Of a stretch of 64,000 bases of DNA, positions 21,101-30,500 are shown piece by piece (position 1 is the first letter of the stretch; every line of letters starts with the position of its first letter). This stretch comes from Amoebophrya sp. A120 (lineage: Eukaryota; Sar; Dinophyceae; Syndiniales; Amoebophryaceae). A program made the position numbers and the translations under genes. The stretch is taken from the NCBI GenBank assembly GCA_905178155.1, contig CAJINV010000002.1:3355515-3419514 (forward strand). Reading direction: 5' to 3'. The notes beneath the pieces are model-generated. The model was not told where the DNA came from. It saw nothing but the letters and a program-made list of their open reading frames with translations, and ran no database searches.

Positions 21101-22632
21101 TCAGCTTGACCAAAAATCGGGTTTGACCGAGGAAGAAAAGAAAATCGCGTCCGCGGGACTGGGTGGCGCAAAAGTGAACGATATGGGAGTGTCAGGATTG
21201 AAATCGACAAAGCTGAAATGATTTGCCATGCATAAAATGGATGCCAGTTGGAACCCAGTGTCCAAGTGGCGCATGACAAAACTTGGCGGTGCCTCAATCC
21301 CGTTTGTAATGCTGTTTGGGTAAGGAAGACGCCTTTTGTAATGCTATCTTAGCAGCCTTATTTCTACCCCTCAACAGGCTTAGTATCTGCCTCCGTTCCC
21401 TACTCTGCAAGACAGGCACTTCGTGGGTTGCATTTTATGCGTCACAAACTATTTCAACTTTGACGATTTCAATCCTGACGCATCCATAAACGACCTGCAG
21501 GATTTAGCGGAAGAGCTGGTCCACCAGAAAGGAACCTTTTTCGCCTATCAAAATGAAAAATCCCCCCTCCCCATATCAAAACAGAAATTTGTGATGCTGA
21601 TTTGCGGCCACAAATCAGCTTTGTATTGCAAAGAGGCACTGCGGCCAGATCCCCAGGCTAGGTAGGGGCGTATGGGTCTAGCAGTTCAGCATGGGAAACG
21701 GACCCCCTTTAGGCCCAACAGCGTGACAAATCGCTTCCAAAATGGGGCGGAAGCTTCTGCCCTTGTCTTCTTGCAAGACAGATGTGATTTGTGACCTTAA
21801 ATCCGCAACGCAAATTTTTGGAAACATACCTTTTCAATATGGGGAGGGGGGATTTTTCCTCTCAATATCGCCAAGCGGTTCTCGCCCGAATCGCAGCAGG
21901 AAGCGATGTATGAACAGCAAAAGCATCGTACTAGTTCTAGTAGTTATTGCAATACAAATTTCATCCTCAGCATTAGAAATGGAATTTGTATTTGTAATGC
22001 GAATTTGCCTTAACATCTGGTTTTTTAATGCATTAGTACGAGTGCGGTTCTTTTGCATTGCTTTGCATACCATGAGGGGAAAGGCGGCGGGCCAGCCCAT
22101 GTCGCTCCTCGAAGAGAAATGCGCAAATCCCGGGGCGACATCACTCTTGTCCGGAGTGGAAAAGAAGACGAAGGGAAAGCGCAAGGTGGTGAAGGTCGGG
22201 AAATGGAAAACCAAGCTCGCGGGTCGCTATCCTGTGTAATAAAAACGTATGATTCCCAGCCTGCAGCAGCAGCAGCTCCCCTGAGTGGGCAAATGGGAAT
22301 TGAGCTAAGACTAAACACTTGTTCCTGCGCGCATGACAAATTTAGATCCGGTTGTCGTTGTAGCCAACGCAGGCACGAATTCCGCAAGTTTTGAGAAGCT
22401 ATTTTGTCTGCTTTGAAGAGCGCGACAAATAACTTCCAGACCTCACTCAAATGCCGTCAGCACTTGTGGCACTATTCCGTGTGAGAAGCTGCGAAGCCTT
22501 TCTGCATGATGCGAAAAAAATGAGCATGACAAAGACAACTTTTACTGCCAGGTCGTGGGTACTTACGTTTTTGAAATGGATAGTCGCGGCGGGGGTCAAA
22601 CGACCTCCTCTATGGAAGAAAGTGAAGCGTAG
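1..22632 (+). CDS. Gene 1: Cys-rich EGF-module single-pass membrane protein (5' end outside window)
   Basis: Coding sequence is the DNA left after removing 38 elements, each with one 5-bp repeat. Domains in order: three copies of a Cys-rich unit (CRCPNG..., ACFPTCG, DADAYC, CRESCC), a CEWKDPW/GFCDKC unit, CHAVPTC...ACC...HECV, CWGACGGKGWCANKC, a CVAVPKW unit, a Thr linker, a fourth CRCPNG-type unit, a lectin-like RLCTSQEL...CIWTST segment, a CCP-like segment, about ten EGF-like modules (14000-15850), one transmembrane helix (about 16267-16335), two AGLSALYASRMAQQ helical repeats, further helical repeats and Lys-rich tails. After the last element the frame reads EESEA then TAG at 22630-22632. 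Family unknown to me; a surface receptor or adhesin role is inferred from architecture only. Gene 1 is the most heavily interrupted of the four: about 13.7 kb of its 22.6 kb is element DNA. Confidence 0.82.
119..444. mobile_element. IE-M element
   Basis: Tips TATTACAATG / CATTGTAATA. Flanks AAAAC and CAAAC (4/5). Removal with one 5-mer joins TEN to TYCDV, matching the DAYC motif of related units. Confidence 0.85.
543..794. mobile_element. IE-A element
   Basis: Tips TATCAAATG / CAGTTGATA, flanked on both sides by AGGTG. Removal joins GCKV to PTAT. Interior orientation is opposite to the copy at 26802-27072. Confidence 0.92.
840..1410. mobile_element. IE-F-type element, enlarged
   Basis: Tips TATGGAAGCG / CGCCCCCATA. 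Flanks AGACG and AGCCG (4/5). Longer than other IE-F copies (571 against about 305 bp) because it contains an ACACCCC-rich minisatellite. Confidence 0.8.
996..1095. repeat. ACACCCC-type minisatellite in an intronic element
   Basis: Roughly 12-base units of the form ACACCCCxGAC, degenerate, about eight copies. Confidence 0.7.
1587..1908. mobile_element. IE-C element
   Basis: Tips TATCAAAAGG / CCTCCCAATA, flanked on both sides by AGGAA. Removal joins MFTG to SCTQK. Near-identical to 21546-21867. Confidence 0.92.
1968..2232. mobile_element. IE-A element
   Basis: Tips TATCAACTG / CGCTTGATA, flanked by GTGCC on both sides. Removal joins GGAC to PKHND within a CPxxxxxxCxxC motif. Confidence 0.92.
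2638..2872. mobile_element. IE-B element
   Basis: Tips TATGGGGTTC / GAACGCCATA, flanked by ACGCG on both sides. Removal joins NLRTT to RFLPP, matching LESATFLP of the next unit. Confidence 0.92.
2934..3258. mobile_element. Hybrid IE-A/IE-K element
   Basis: Left tip TATCCTGTGC (K-like), right tip GCAATGCATA, interior A-like (CTTCCAGACCCAGACATA). Flanks GTGCG and GTTCA (3/5). Removal with 5 bases keeps frame: GVAC to ESGYDP. Confidence 0.8.
3678..3831. mobile_element. IE-K element
   Basis: Tips TATGCATTGC / GCAATTCATA. Flanks ATGCA and ACGCA (4/5). Removal joins CCQEGC to KQPSN. Confidence 0.88.
4632..4672. repeat. Perfect 19-bp hairpin
   Basis: GCCTTCGGAAAGGAATTTT at 4632-4650, a 3-base loop GGC, and its exact reverse complement at 4654-4672. 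Lies in the nested element just left of the GC-rich insertion. Confidence 0.9.
4702..6522. mobile_element. GC-rich element, copy 1 (Harbinger-like non-autonomous)
   Basis: TIR GATGTTGTGCAACAACCTGA on the left and its near complement ending CACAACATC on the right, flanked by TAA on both sides. A TWA 3-bp duplication is the habit of PIF/Harbinger transposons, so that class is suggested. It is very GC-rich with long open frames in many phases, none like a transposase. Copy 2 is inverted at 58754-60696. Confidence 0.8.
6994..7146. mobile_element. IE-K element
   Basis: Tips TATCCTGTGC / GCAATGCATA, that is, two different outer tips on one element. Flanks GGGAC and GGGAT (4/5). Removal joins CPHGD to PHSSTC. 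Confidence 0.88.
7310..7575. mobile_element. IE-A element
   Basis: Tips TATCAAGTG / GCAATGCATA, flanked by AAGAC on both sides. Removal joins NCGK to TNGVHF. Interior runs in the opposite direction to 1968-2232. Confidence 0.92.
7629..7907. mobile_element. IE-D element
   Basis: Tips TATCCTGAGC / CACAGGATA, flanked by TGTAG on both sides. Removal joins ENAYC to SGLSAA. Confidence 0.92.
8159..8404. mobile_element. IE-B element
   Basis: Left tip TATGGCGCTC, right end GCTGATCCATA (diverged inside), flanked by TGGGA on both sides. Removal joins NAGRW to EGAAPTF. Confidence 0.9.
8452..8771. mobile_element. IE-C element
   Basis: Tips TATTGAAAGG / CCTTTTGATA. Flanks GCCGC and GTCGC (4/5). Removal joins EQAGA to ALKVFGC. 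Confidence 0.88.
8939..9198. mobile_element. IE-A element
   Basis: Tips TATCAAATG / CATTTGATA, flanked by AAGTG on both sides. Removal joins GFCDKC to QVSGL; gene 2 reads GFCDSCEVSG uninterrupted at the same place. Confidence 0.93.
9270..9497. mobile_element. IE-E element
   Basis: Tips TATCGTGAG / TTGCGATA with TIR core ACTGTCTCAGTC, flanked by GGAGT on both sides. Removal joins PVDPG to VLASSG. Confidence 0.92.
9556..9768. mobile_element. IE-E element, GTGTTACAGTTACAC subtype
   Basis: Tips TATCGCAAG / GTGTGATA. Flanks AGACG and ATACG (4/5). Removal joins TEAQD to GADYI. Confidence 0.87.
9851..10006. mobile_element. IE-K element
   Basis: Tips TATCCTGTGC / GCACAGGATA, flanked by TTTGC on both sides. 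Removal joins ATRVC to HAVPTC; gene 2 carries SCHAVPTC there without an element. Confidence 0.94.
11363..12139. mobile_element. IE-B element with nested retro-insertion
   Basis: Tips TATGGCATTC / GAGCGCCATA, flanked by CTTTG on both sides. Removal joins NVAGF to VVADW. About 530 bp longer than a normal IE-B because of the insertion at 11414-11939. Confidence 0.9.
11414..11939 (+). mobile_element. Poly-A-tailed retro-insertion
   Basis: Preceded by ATTTGTCATGCT (11402-11413), ends in an A run (11923-11940), followed by ATTTGTCATGCT (11940-11951). Poly-A plus a 12-bp duplication is the signature of LINE-mediated retroposition. The source is not identified. Confidence 0.75.
12190..13325. mobile_element. 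IE-A element with nested retro-insertion
   Basis: Tips TATCAACGG / CATTTGATA. Flanks CATGC and CCTCC (3/5). Removal keeps frame: GNVM to LAVSKETG. Enlarged by the insertion at 12423-13265. Confidence 0.85.
12423..13265 (+). mobile_element. Poly-A-tailed retro-insertion
   Basis: Flanked by AATATGCATGACAAACC (12406-12422 and 13266-13282), a 17-bp duplication, with an A run at 13252-13267. A short open frame starts at 12811 and ends at a TGA near 12930; its product is Arg/Gly-rich and unrecognised. The body may be a processed transcript. Confidence 0.78.
13704..13939. mobile_element. IE-B element
   Basis: Tips TATGGGATTC / GAACGCCATA, flanked by AACAA on both sides. Removal joins NNLRNN to GFAVDS. 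Confidence 0.92.
14583..14822. mobile_element. IE-B element
   Basis: Tips TATGGAGTTC / GAACGCCATA, flanked by AGATG on both sides. Removal joins CEHGEPD to VGAAC inside an EGF-like module. Confidence 0.93.
14823..15951 (+). other. EGF-like module array of gene 1
   Basis: One exon with seven consecutive modules of about 40-45 residues on the pattern CTCANGTAATGxxC, NICxxC, GFSLDE, TCVQNV. Neighbouring modules are very similar, so the array grew by tandem duplication. It ends in an acidic stretch before the transmembrane helix. Confidence 0.8.
15952..16204. mobile_element. IE-A element
   Basis: Tips TATCAAGTG / CATATGCATA, flanked by AGTCG on both sides. Removal joins DSTAKS to PDDSETM just before the transmembrane helix. 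Confidence 0.92.
16953..17120. mobile_element. IE-K element
   Basis: Tips TATCCCGTGC / GCAAAGCATA. Flanks AAGGT and GAAGT (3/5). Removal keeps frame: LGDFK to VGLGQMRRFL, matching the LGRMREFL motif. Confidence 0.85.
17356..17593. mobile_element. IE-B element
   Basis: Tips TATGACGTTC / GAACTCCATA. Flanks GACCT and CACCT (4/5). Removal joins GGPART to SAAASS. Confidence 0.88.
17658..17867. mobile_element. IE-E element, GTGTTACAGTTACAC subtype
   Basis: Tips TATCGTGAG / CTTGGATA, flanked by GAGCA on both sides. Removal joins GLGA to GSTVST. Confidence 0.9.
17967..18199. mobile_element. IE-G element
   Basis: Tips TATGAGAGTG / CACTGTCATA. Flanks GGAGA and AAAGA (3/5). Removal keeps frame: CTVEE to TAAKLEHEQG. 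Confidence 0.84.
18495..18754. mobile_element. IE-A element
   Basis: Tips TATCAAATG / GCAATGCATA. Flanks CAAAA and CAATG (3/5). Removal keeps frame: GSSAAK to MYERVAQ. Confidence 0.84.
18834..19113. mobile_element. IE-D element
   Basis: Tips TATCCTGAGG / CATAGGATA, flanked by GCGGG on both sides. Removal joins EAGGAG to SENWND. Confidence 0.92.
19185..19412. mobile_element. IE-G element
   Basis: Tips TATGATAGTG / CACTCTCATA, flanked by CAGAA on both sides. Removal joins IEDMLQ to NFGKAE. Confidence 0.92.
19866..20225. mobile_element. IE-C-type element
   Basis: Tips TATCCTATTG / CTTATGATA. Flanks CGGGT and CTGGC (3/5). Removal keeps frame: ASRATG to GTDLHT. Confidence 0.82.
20357..20552. 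mobile_element. IE-K element
   Basis: Tips TATGAATTGC / AAAATGCATA. Flanks CCGCT and CCGAT (4/5). Removal joins DVDDSA to RETKQL. Confidence 0.86.
20925..21094. mobile_element. IE-K element
   Basis: Tips TATGCACCTG / GCAATGCATA. Flanks AGCGG and GCCGG (3/5). Removal keeps frame: IAGVTA to DQLDQKS, aligned to IAGVKAEELQSQS in gene 4. Confidence 0.86.
21182..21488. mobile_element. IE-F element
   Basis: Tips TATGGGAGTG / CGCATCCATA, flanked by AACGA on both sides. Removal joins GAKVND to LQDLAEEL; gene 2 has GAKATNLEEL uninterrupted. Confidence 0.93.
21546..21867. mobile_element. IE-C element
   Basis: Tips TATCAAAATG / CTCTCAATA, flanked by TCGCC on both sides. Removal joins KGTFFA to KRFSPES. 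Same length as, and nearly identical to, 1587-1908. Confidence 0.93.
21909..22069. mobile_element. IE-K element
   Basis: Tips TATGAACAGC / CTTTGCATA. Flanks CGATG and CCATG (4/5). Removal joins SQQEAM to RGKAAG. Confidence 0.88.
22228..22582. mobile_element. IE-D-like element
   Basis: Tips TATCCTGTGTAATAAAAACG / CGTTTTTGAAATGGATA, flanked by GTCGC on both sides. Removal joins KLAGR to GGGQTTSS and defines the stop of gene 1. Confidence 0.9.
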
Positions 22633-24541
22633 GCGGGTGCTAATTATGATGTAGTGGATATCAATCGCGCAAAGGCAAAACTACGACTGCGCACAGTTTT
22701 AGGAAAAGAGTGTCACTAATGAGCAAGCTTCATTGATAAATTCTTGCTTTAGTCGTCCGTGCTTTTCGAAAAGTAGTGGTCTCCAAGAAAAATATGTTGG
22801 TGACTTTTTTATTGTTTTGTAAATTTGTTTGATGTTTGTCATTGTTTCTCTTTCTGTGGATACGTTGTGATCTTGAATCGAATTTGCATGGTGCGGATGT
22901 TGATTTTCATTTTCTTTCGGATTTTACTAGCAAGAAATAGATTTTTTTTCGGCAATCTTGTCGGCAATAGATTATTTTTCGGACCGTTTATTTCGCCTTG
23001 TTCAATTCGATATTTCTTCTGCTCTAGTGCAAGTAGCTTCATCGGCTTACAAAAATGTTGTTAGATTCATCTTTTTCAAATGTTTGTGTTTCATTGTCTA
23101 CTACTCGTCCCAGGCGCATGCTGTATAGTCCAATTTTACGAACAATATTTTTACGACCATTTTTGACCACGATTCTTTTATACGTTTGTTTCATCACCTT
23201 GACACCTTGATAGTTGTCTTTACATCTTTTCCTCACAATGTACAGAGCTGGGCGCCGCTTCCTAGGTGCCGATGCAGCACAAAGAAAGATGAAGGATCAA
23301 AAATCTGTAAAATCACATTGGCTGTAAAATAAAAAGTTCTTGGATTCTTGTTGTAGAGCTTACAAATTCTGTCTTAACTGTTGTACCATTCGATGTGTGC
23401 CACAACAAAAGGTGGGCGGCCTGATAGTGTGACGACCTGAAGTGGTTGTTTGAATTTTTCGTGTTCATACTCGTCGATCCCCAGCATTTGTGCGTTTTGA
23501 CGTTCAAATTTCTACATAATTTCTACATAGACCACAAGGTTATCGCTCTTTGAAGCTCATGTTAAATAAGAACAAACCACTTGATGGATCGATATGTCAT
23601 TCGTTGAAAGAGAAAGGGTGGCGTGGAAGAGGAACAAATGGATAGTGCGTAAAAAAGGGCACTCGACGGTTTTCTATCTCACTAGAGGGCCGACGCGGCT
23701 CGAGCTGCAGCTGATCAAATCAGGATGAAAAGGTATTCCTATTCGTATTCCTATTGGCTACGTACTAGAGAGGTTGTGTTGGGGCTGCAGGCTGTCGTAA
23801 AGGAAGAAAGAAGCCGATCTGTGAAGAAGTCGTTGTGACGAGTAATACGGGTCCACATCTCGAGTGATCCATTGTGGTTCAGGAAGTGCTACTTGAGGTT
23901 ATGCTTACAACCACTGCTGTATTTGGTCCGTTCTATGACGATTGAGACTGATGGTCCTAGCTCTTGAAGACACAGTTCCCGGGTCGTAGTCGTCGTTCCA
24001 GACTCGACAAGCTGTGTATTAACTGCTGGTCGATAGAAGCGATCATGATCATGAGTCTGCTCGTTCGCGTAGCGAATAAAGTTGGAATAAAGATCACGTT
24101 CACGTGGTGCTGCACGCATTTTCGATAGTTTCGACATGATTTTCGGATGGTAGTCTTCGACGATCGAAGCATTTATATAGCATCTGAAAGGAAAATGGTC
24201 ACGGTGGGATCGTGAACGTGTCAATACGTTGAACATGTTGATGCTGTCCATGTGCTGCACATGATCTTGTTAGTGGTGATCAACTACACTGGTGGTGAAA
24301 ACAGAAGTACTTATAGTTGAGGAGGTTTTTTTTTCTTCTCTGCTGTACTTCAAGGTGGGGGGGGACGCATAGAAGAGCAGGTTTTCGTCCGTTTCGCGTA
24401 TGACCTGCTCAATTATGCTATGGGGGGACGCATAGAAGAAGTGACCAGCGAACGAAAAACCATTTTTCTAGTACATACTCAAACAGTTTGATGTTGTTGA
24501 TCGATCATCGATGATTTCATCGCGATCGTGACGGAGGTAGA
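22633..24541. other. Intergenic gap between genes 1 and 2
   Basis: AT-richer than the genes. I see no element ends, no convincing gene and no RNA gene. A short direct repeat, GGGGGGACGCATAGAAGA, occurs near 24359 and again near 24424, just upstream of gene 2; it might be promoter-proximal but nothing shows this. Confidence 0.6.
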
Positions 24542-27500
24542 ATGTTGTTGCTCCCAACAATCAAGGGACCACAATCTGAAAAAACCAGAAGTTGTGCAAG
24601 TTATCCGATGTTTTTGAAAACAGCAGAACCAACACGAGCTGCGCCACCGTCGTCGTCGTGCAGTAGAGGGCGGTGGAAGATGAACTACTACTCGTGCTGG
24701 TCCAGTAGGACCCTAGTAGCCGTCGGAACTCTCCTTCTTGCCGCGAACAATGTTTCTGTCTTCTTTCTGCACAAAGAAATTGCGACGGAGAAGATTTTTG
24801 CGCCATGTTTCTCAGGAGCACATGATTCAGCATCATCATCTTTCCGCCTCGGCATCAACATGATCCCCGTCGTGTCTGCATTTACCGTGTCTAGAACTTC
24901 GCACGAGAAGAAGAGCAAGAACACCGATACTAGCACAACTGTCGGAAATAAGAACAAGCGCCAGCAGTTCCTGATCAGCGATAAGAAGAAGCTTTTCGCC
25001 GCGGAAAAAAACGACAAGGCTTCATCTTCTTCCAAGCGGCTCTTGCAGCCCGGCAGTAGTGGTGGACCGCTGAAAATGAAAAATGAAGTTGCCGCCAGCG
25101 AGGTCCGCGTGGACGACGATTTTTTGCAACTGCAGGTGGTGGAAGATGTTGCTGCTAGTTTTACCAAGGTTAAGGACGAGAAAAAGAGGGACAACGAAGA
25201 AACTAAAACGCGGGAAATGAAAAAAGCGTCGATGAAAGCGGCTCTTCTAGAAGAAGATCCTCCTTCTGAAAACGAAGCAGACGATGATGGTGAGGGAAGT
25301 GCCCCGCGTGGTGCAGCTTCAACGACCCAAGGTGGAGCCGCGACGACATCCAAAGTCCTGGAGCCTGATGAGGAGCACGACGAGGAACTACTGGCTCTAG
25401 AGGATGTTCTTGAGCCAGATGAAGCAGCACAAGAGGAACCAGACCACGATGAAAGTAGCGACGACCACGACACTGGTGACGATGACGATGATGAGGACCA
25501 TGATGAAGATGACGATGATGATCCGGAGCGGCTTCTTCACGATGACAATGAAGACCAGCACGATGGCCACGATCATGATGAAGACCTCGGTTCTACTGTC
25601 GCTGGTGGTGGAAATGGTGACCACGAAGGCCCATCGGCTGCACTGCTGCAACTGAAGGGAAACAGGAGAAGAAGCGGAACGTCCGAGCGCGTTCCAGCCG
25701 AACCTAACTGCCCAGCCGATGTTTTCCGACCCGAGCGAACGTCTCCGCGGTGCGCTGTTGGATGGTACTGCGAGTCCTGCCGACATTTTAATGCGATCCG
25801 CGTGCTCAACCCGACCAATATGGCGCTCTCAACTGTTAGTGTTACAACATTCTCAGCTGTTGCATGAATTTATCATGCAAAAATACCTTAAGCCGGCTCC
25901 GGCAGAAGATGATCGAGTTGCTTCGCATCATAAGTTTCGGAAGGGCTAGACAGCATCTAAATCTGCGCCAGCGCCAAACTTGTAATGCAAAGGGCGCACT
26001 CTTCATCCTTTCACTTCTTTTGCCAGTCTTGCATTACAGGTTCATGTAACAGTTGGGAATGTAACGTTTGAGAACGCCATAATCAACGGCCACGGGATCG
26101 GGTGGCACGACCAACGATCGCCAAACAGTATGGATGTGTCAGGATCGAATTCAAAATCGACAAATATATAAGTTGAAATGATTTCTCATGCATAATATGC
26201 AGCCCACAAAGTGCCTGTCTTGCAGAGTAGGCAAGTGAGGCAGATTGTAAGCCTGTTGAGAGGTAGAAACCGAGCTGCTAAAGTAGCATGACAAAATGCG
26301 TCCTCATCGTTACCCAAACAGCGTGGCGAACTTGATTCCGGTTCTACCCAATTTTTCCATGCGCCACTTGGAAGCTGGGTTACAACTGGCGTCCGTTTTA
26401 TGCGTCACAAATTATTTGAATTTCAACTAACTTTGTCGATTTCAAACCTGACTCTTCCATAAACACCGCCGCCGGAATTCGGTGGGTGAATGAACACTGG
26501 CCCAGTGGGTCTGGAAACCCTCCTGGCGGGAGTCCCTCCTGGAGCGAGTGTCCCCACACCTTTAGCCAGACCTTGATCAGTGACAGATCCGACCGCCACT
26601 TCGAGTGCGCGCGGGAGCAGATGGAGAAACTGCGACACGAATGCTCGGCCAATCGGCAATGGGACCACCCGCAGGGAGCGGGATGCCATGCCTTGATGAC
26701 CGTAGTCCGCGGCAGCCGCTCAGACAGGAAGCACAAGATGGAGTGGTCTCAGAGAGTTTACCACGGGACCGACTGGAGAGCCCTGAAAACGGGGGAAGTA
26801 ATATCAAATGCAAAAGTGTCTGGGTCTGGAAGATTCCGGGATTTGTCATGCCAGTCCGGCATGTTGACTCTGAGCTCTGTATTGCGTGGCCGCAAAGGTG
26901 GGCTTCTCTTGTTGAGCACTGTCATGCAAAAACGCAGTTTCTCATGCTGAGGACGCAACTCTGAAGCACGGAAAAACTTGTCATGTTTGGCAGTGCATTA
27001 CAGTAATATGCGCATTTTTATTCCCTGACTTGCATCACAAGTTTCCAGACCCAGACATTTTTGCAGTTGATAAGTAAGTTTGTCGACCGACATGAACGAC
27101 GAGGACTGGCTAGAAAAATTGTCGCCCTCGGGCTGGAAAGAAGCAGGCGGCACGACGTGGGACGAGATCAAAACGCGGCTAAAGTGGGCGAGGCAGAACA
27201 ACGAAGACATCATCACCATGACGTGCAAGCCCAGACCCTGTCAGCTGATCTATGGCACGTCCACTCAAAGTGGAGAAGGCTGGGGCACGGGCCTAGGGGG
27301 CTCGGCGGTTACCTACTACGACGGCGGCTTGCCAGCGGAGTCGGATCCGAACGGCGCCTGCAGAATGAGTGCCTGCTATCCGAGTGCACAAGAACTCCTC
27401 CTCCCCCTCATGCAGACCATCCTTGCCACTATTATTCTATCTGATTGAAGATCGTACGACCCCGATGAGACAAGCCCACCGGCTTGGTTGCAGAGCACTA

Positions 27501-30500
27501 TGTTGGGCGCCCCGATGGTTGATCCCCTATCTACTTCGGGCGCCGTGGATTTTCAAAAGAGCAGACGATCGGAGGGGGCTGACCCACCACCCTTGCTCCT
27601 TCCGGATTTCCGTGGATTTTTTTTGGCTGCCTCAAAAAATAAAAGGATGATTTCTCTCCCGCATGCTATGGTCGAGTCAGAGAAAGCATTCCTTTATTTT
27701 TCCCCAAAATCCAAATATTTGCGGAAAAATCCTGGAAAACCCGCATGAAATCCCTGCGCAGGTGGAGCCGCACAGGGGTGGGGTCGGGGGGGGGGGGTGG
27801 GGGGGGGGGGGGGGGGGTAGTTGAATGCCCCGCCACAGGTGCTCGACCCCCCATCAAGGTATTGGAAAACCCGCCGGCAATCACAGGGCCGCGGGGCCGC
27901 GTCGTGGAATAGGTTGCGTTCCTTGGTCTTTGTGGGTTGGGTTTCGTTCCCGTTGGCCGCAGCTTTGCAGCTGACGACAGCGGGGCCTATTTCTGATGCG
28001 CCGCCCTCGCGTGTTTGCTTCGGGCCCCCGGCGAGTTTGGTGCCGCACCGAAACGATCGGGACCGGCCAAGAAGGAGGCGAGTGTTTGCGCACTATAACC
28101 AGGCCAAACGCCCCCCGAACGCTTCGTGCCCCTCTTCGGCCTTCATGAAGCGGCGCGCGCTTGCCATCGGGAGGGTCTTTAAATGCCACCACCCCATGCC
28201 GAGTAATTCTAGAAATAGCGCAAGCCATGCAAGGCCCATAGAGCCCAAACGCTCGCCCCAGACACGCGCTCTGCCATCGTATTTATGTGCGCGAAAAATC
28301 CACGAAAATCCAAACGCGTTATCTCATCGAGCGAAGTCCAGTCCAACGCCTGCAGAATGAGCGCCTGCTATCCGAGTGCACAAGAACTCCCCCTCATGCA
28401 GACGGCCTGAACAGGTCGAGCAGGAGGGTCGAAGCGGCCTCTGCGTGGTCAACACAAACGTTGATCCAGCAAGCACGGGCGCTAGCGCCGCAGTTTAGAG
28501 CAGGCCTACTCATATCATAATTATACGTAGATGACTTGTCATGCAACATAGGACATCCAAGTCCAACTCCAAGACCAAGAGTAAAGGCTGCAACAGCAGC
28601 TTTTGAATATTGCATTGTATTTTTAGATGCTGCGTGACTTCTACGAAACATGCGGGACGGGGGGAGAAGTAGTTCAGCACCTTTACATCTGTTGCAACGG
28701 ACAATATTGGGCGTCGAGCAACAATGGTGTAGGAGGGAGTGGGCGTCGTCGCAGGGTCTTCGCATATGCGTGCGACAATACCATCGCACAATCAGAGTCG
28801 AACCAGCGGCGACGTTGGCACGAATTAGGGTCGCTATGAACTGCAAAAGTATCGTACTCGTATAAGTGCATTACAAATCTCCTCAGCAAGAGAAATGGGA
28901 TTTGTCATGCATGCTGATTTGCCTATGCCTTCGCAACAAGATTTTTTGTAATGCAAGACTTGCACGTATTTTTTATACGAGTGCGATACTTTTGCACAGG
29001 ATTGTCGAATTGGGGCAGCAACTCCGGCCAGAAACCGCGAACACGGAGCGCGGCTGCATACATATTGTGAGGAAAAATCCCCCCTCCCCATATTGAAAAG
29101 GACATTTGTGATGCTGGATTTGCGTACACAAATCGACTTGTATTGCTAGAAGGCAAAGAGACGCAGTTGCGGCCTAAATCGTAGGCGATTTGTCATGCTG
29201 TTTCTCACTTACAGCGACCTCCTGTGATGCTGAAGGTGCAAGGTTTTCCCACGCCAGCCAGCACTACAGTCCGCATCTTTTGCCTTCTAGCGTGACAATA
29301 TGACTTGTGGTAGCAGATCATGCTACACAAATCTCCGCTTTGGTATGGGGAGGGAGGATTTTTCCTTACGATAATACATCCAGCCAGGTGACATCGTCCG
29401 AAGGACCGCCCACGCCTATGGAAGCGTCAGGTTTGAAATCGACAAAGTTGAAATGATTTGCCACGCATAAAATGGACACCAGATGGAAGACCAATTTCTA
29501 AGCGGCGCATGACAAATTTTCGGAGCACCGGAATCCAATTTGTCACGCTGTTTGAGCACAGAAGACTGCTTTTGTCATGCTCCTTTAGCAGCTCTATCCC
29601 AAACCCTAAATTGGCTGACAATCTGCCTCACTTGCCATCCCGGCAAGACAGGCATTTCATGCCTTGCATTTTGTGCATGACAAATTATTTCAACTTTGAC
29701 GATTTCAATCCTGACAGATCCATAACGCCCTCCCGCTGGACATTGGCCGGACGGAGGAGACTATCACGAAGAAAAAACTGTTTCTCTGTGAACTTGTAAT
29801 GCAGAAAATGTATGTCAGAAGAGAACTCAGAAGTGTTTGTCTTGCTACACATGGAAGATGACAATGGATGTTTAGCTGTGCTTTCCCTTAGGAGTCTCGC
29901 ATGGCAAATTTTCTCTGTGATCGATGTAGAAGAAACTTGTGATGCAAAACTTGCAAAAAATTTCATACAGTGAAGCACCCCTTTCGCGCGATAGAGACGA
30001 AGCCGCACACCTCCGTCGGGTGGTACTGCGAGACCTGTCGGTCCTTCAACGTGATTCGCGTTGTGAACCCGAACACCGGCCGTGGGGTGGGGTGGCATGA
30101 CCGCCGCGCGGGCGAACAAATTACCGCGGGCAAGCCCTGGACGCACTGTCCCGGCACCGGCGCTCAAGTTGCGGACCGGCACTTCAAATGCGCTAAAGAA
30201 CGGGTCGACGATATCCTGTGTACAAACGTACCCACACCAGAGTTGTAATGCAGATTTGCAAAGACAGGAAGACTTGTAATGCGCATCCCCATGAGAGCCA
30301 TTTCCAGCCGTGTTTTGGAATTTGTGACGCTGTGAACAGGATGAGCAGATGAATCTGTGACGCGGCTGCACTTGCTAACCTGCACTACACTGCAAAGCGC
30401 AACTTGTCATGCGTGACTCACGCAACTCCTAGGCTTGTGTTGCAAAATCCCCATCCTGACTCTGGTGTGGGTATGTTTTTACTCAGGATAGACGAGCTTT

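Noticed and set aside
1-22632. CRISPR-like or REP-like regular repeats
   Set aside because: Repeats are inverted ends of separate elements, with coding sequence as the 'spacers'.
23889-24260. Minus-strand 123-codon open frame in the gap before gene 2
   Set aside because: No recognisable domain, no paralogue in the other gaps; probably chance.
24688-25473. Minus-strand Ser-rich 261-codon frame
   Set aside because: Mirror of the Asp/Glu/His-rich coding strand of gene 2.
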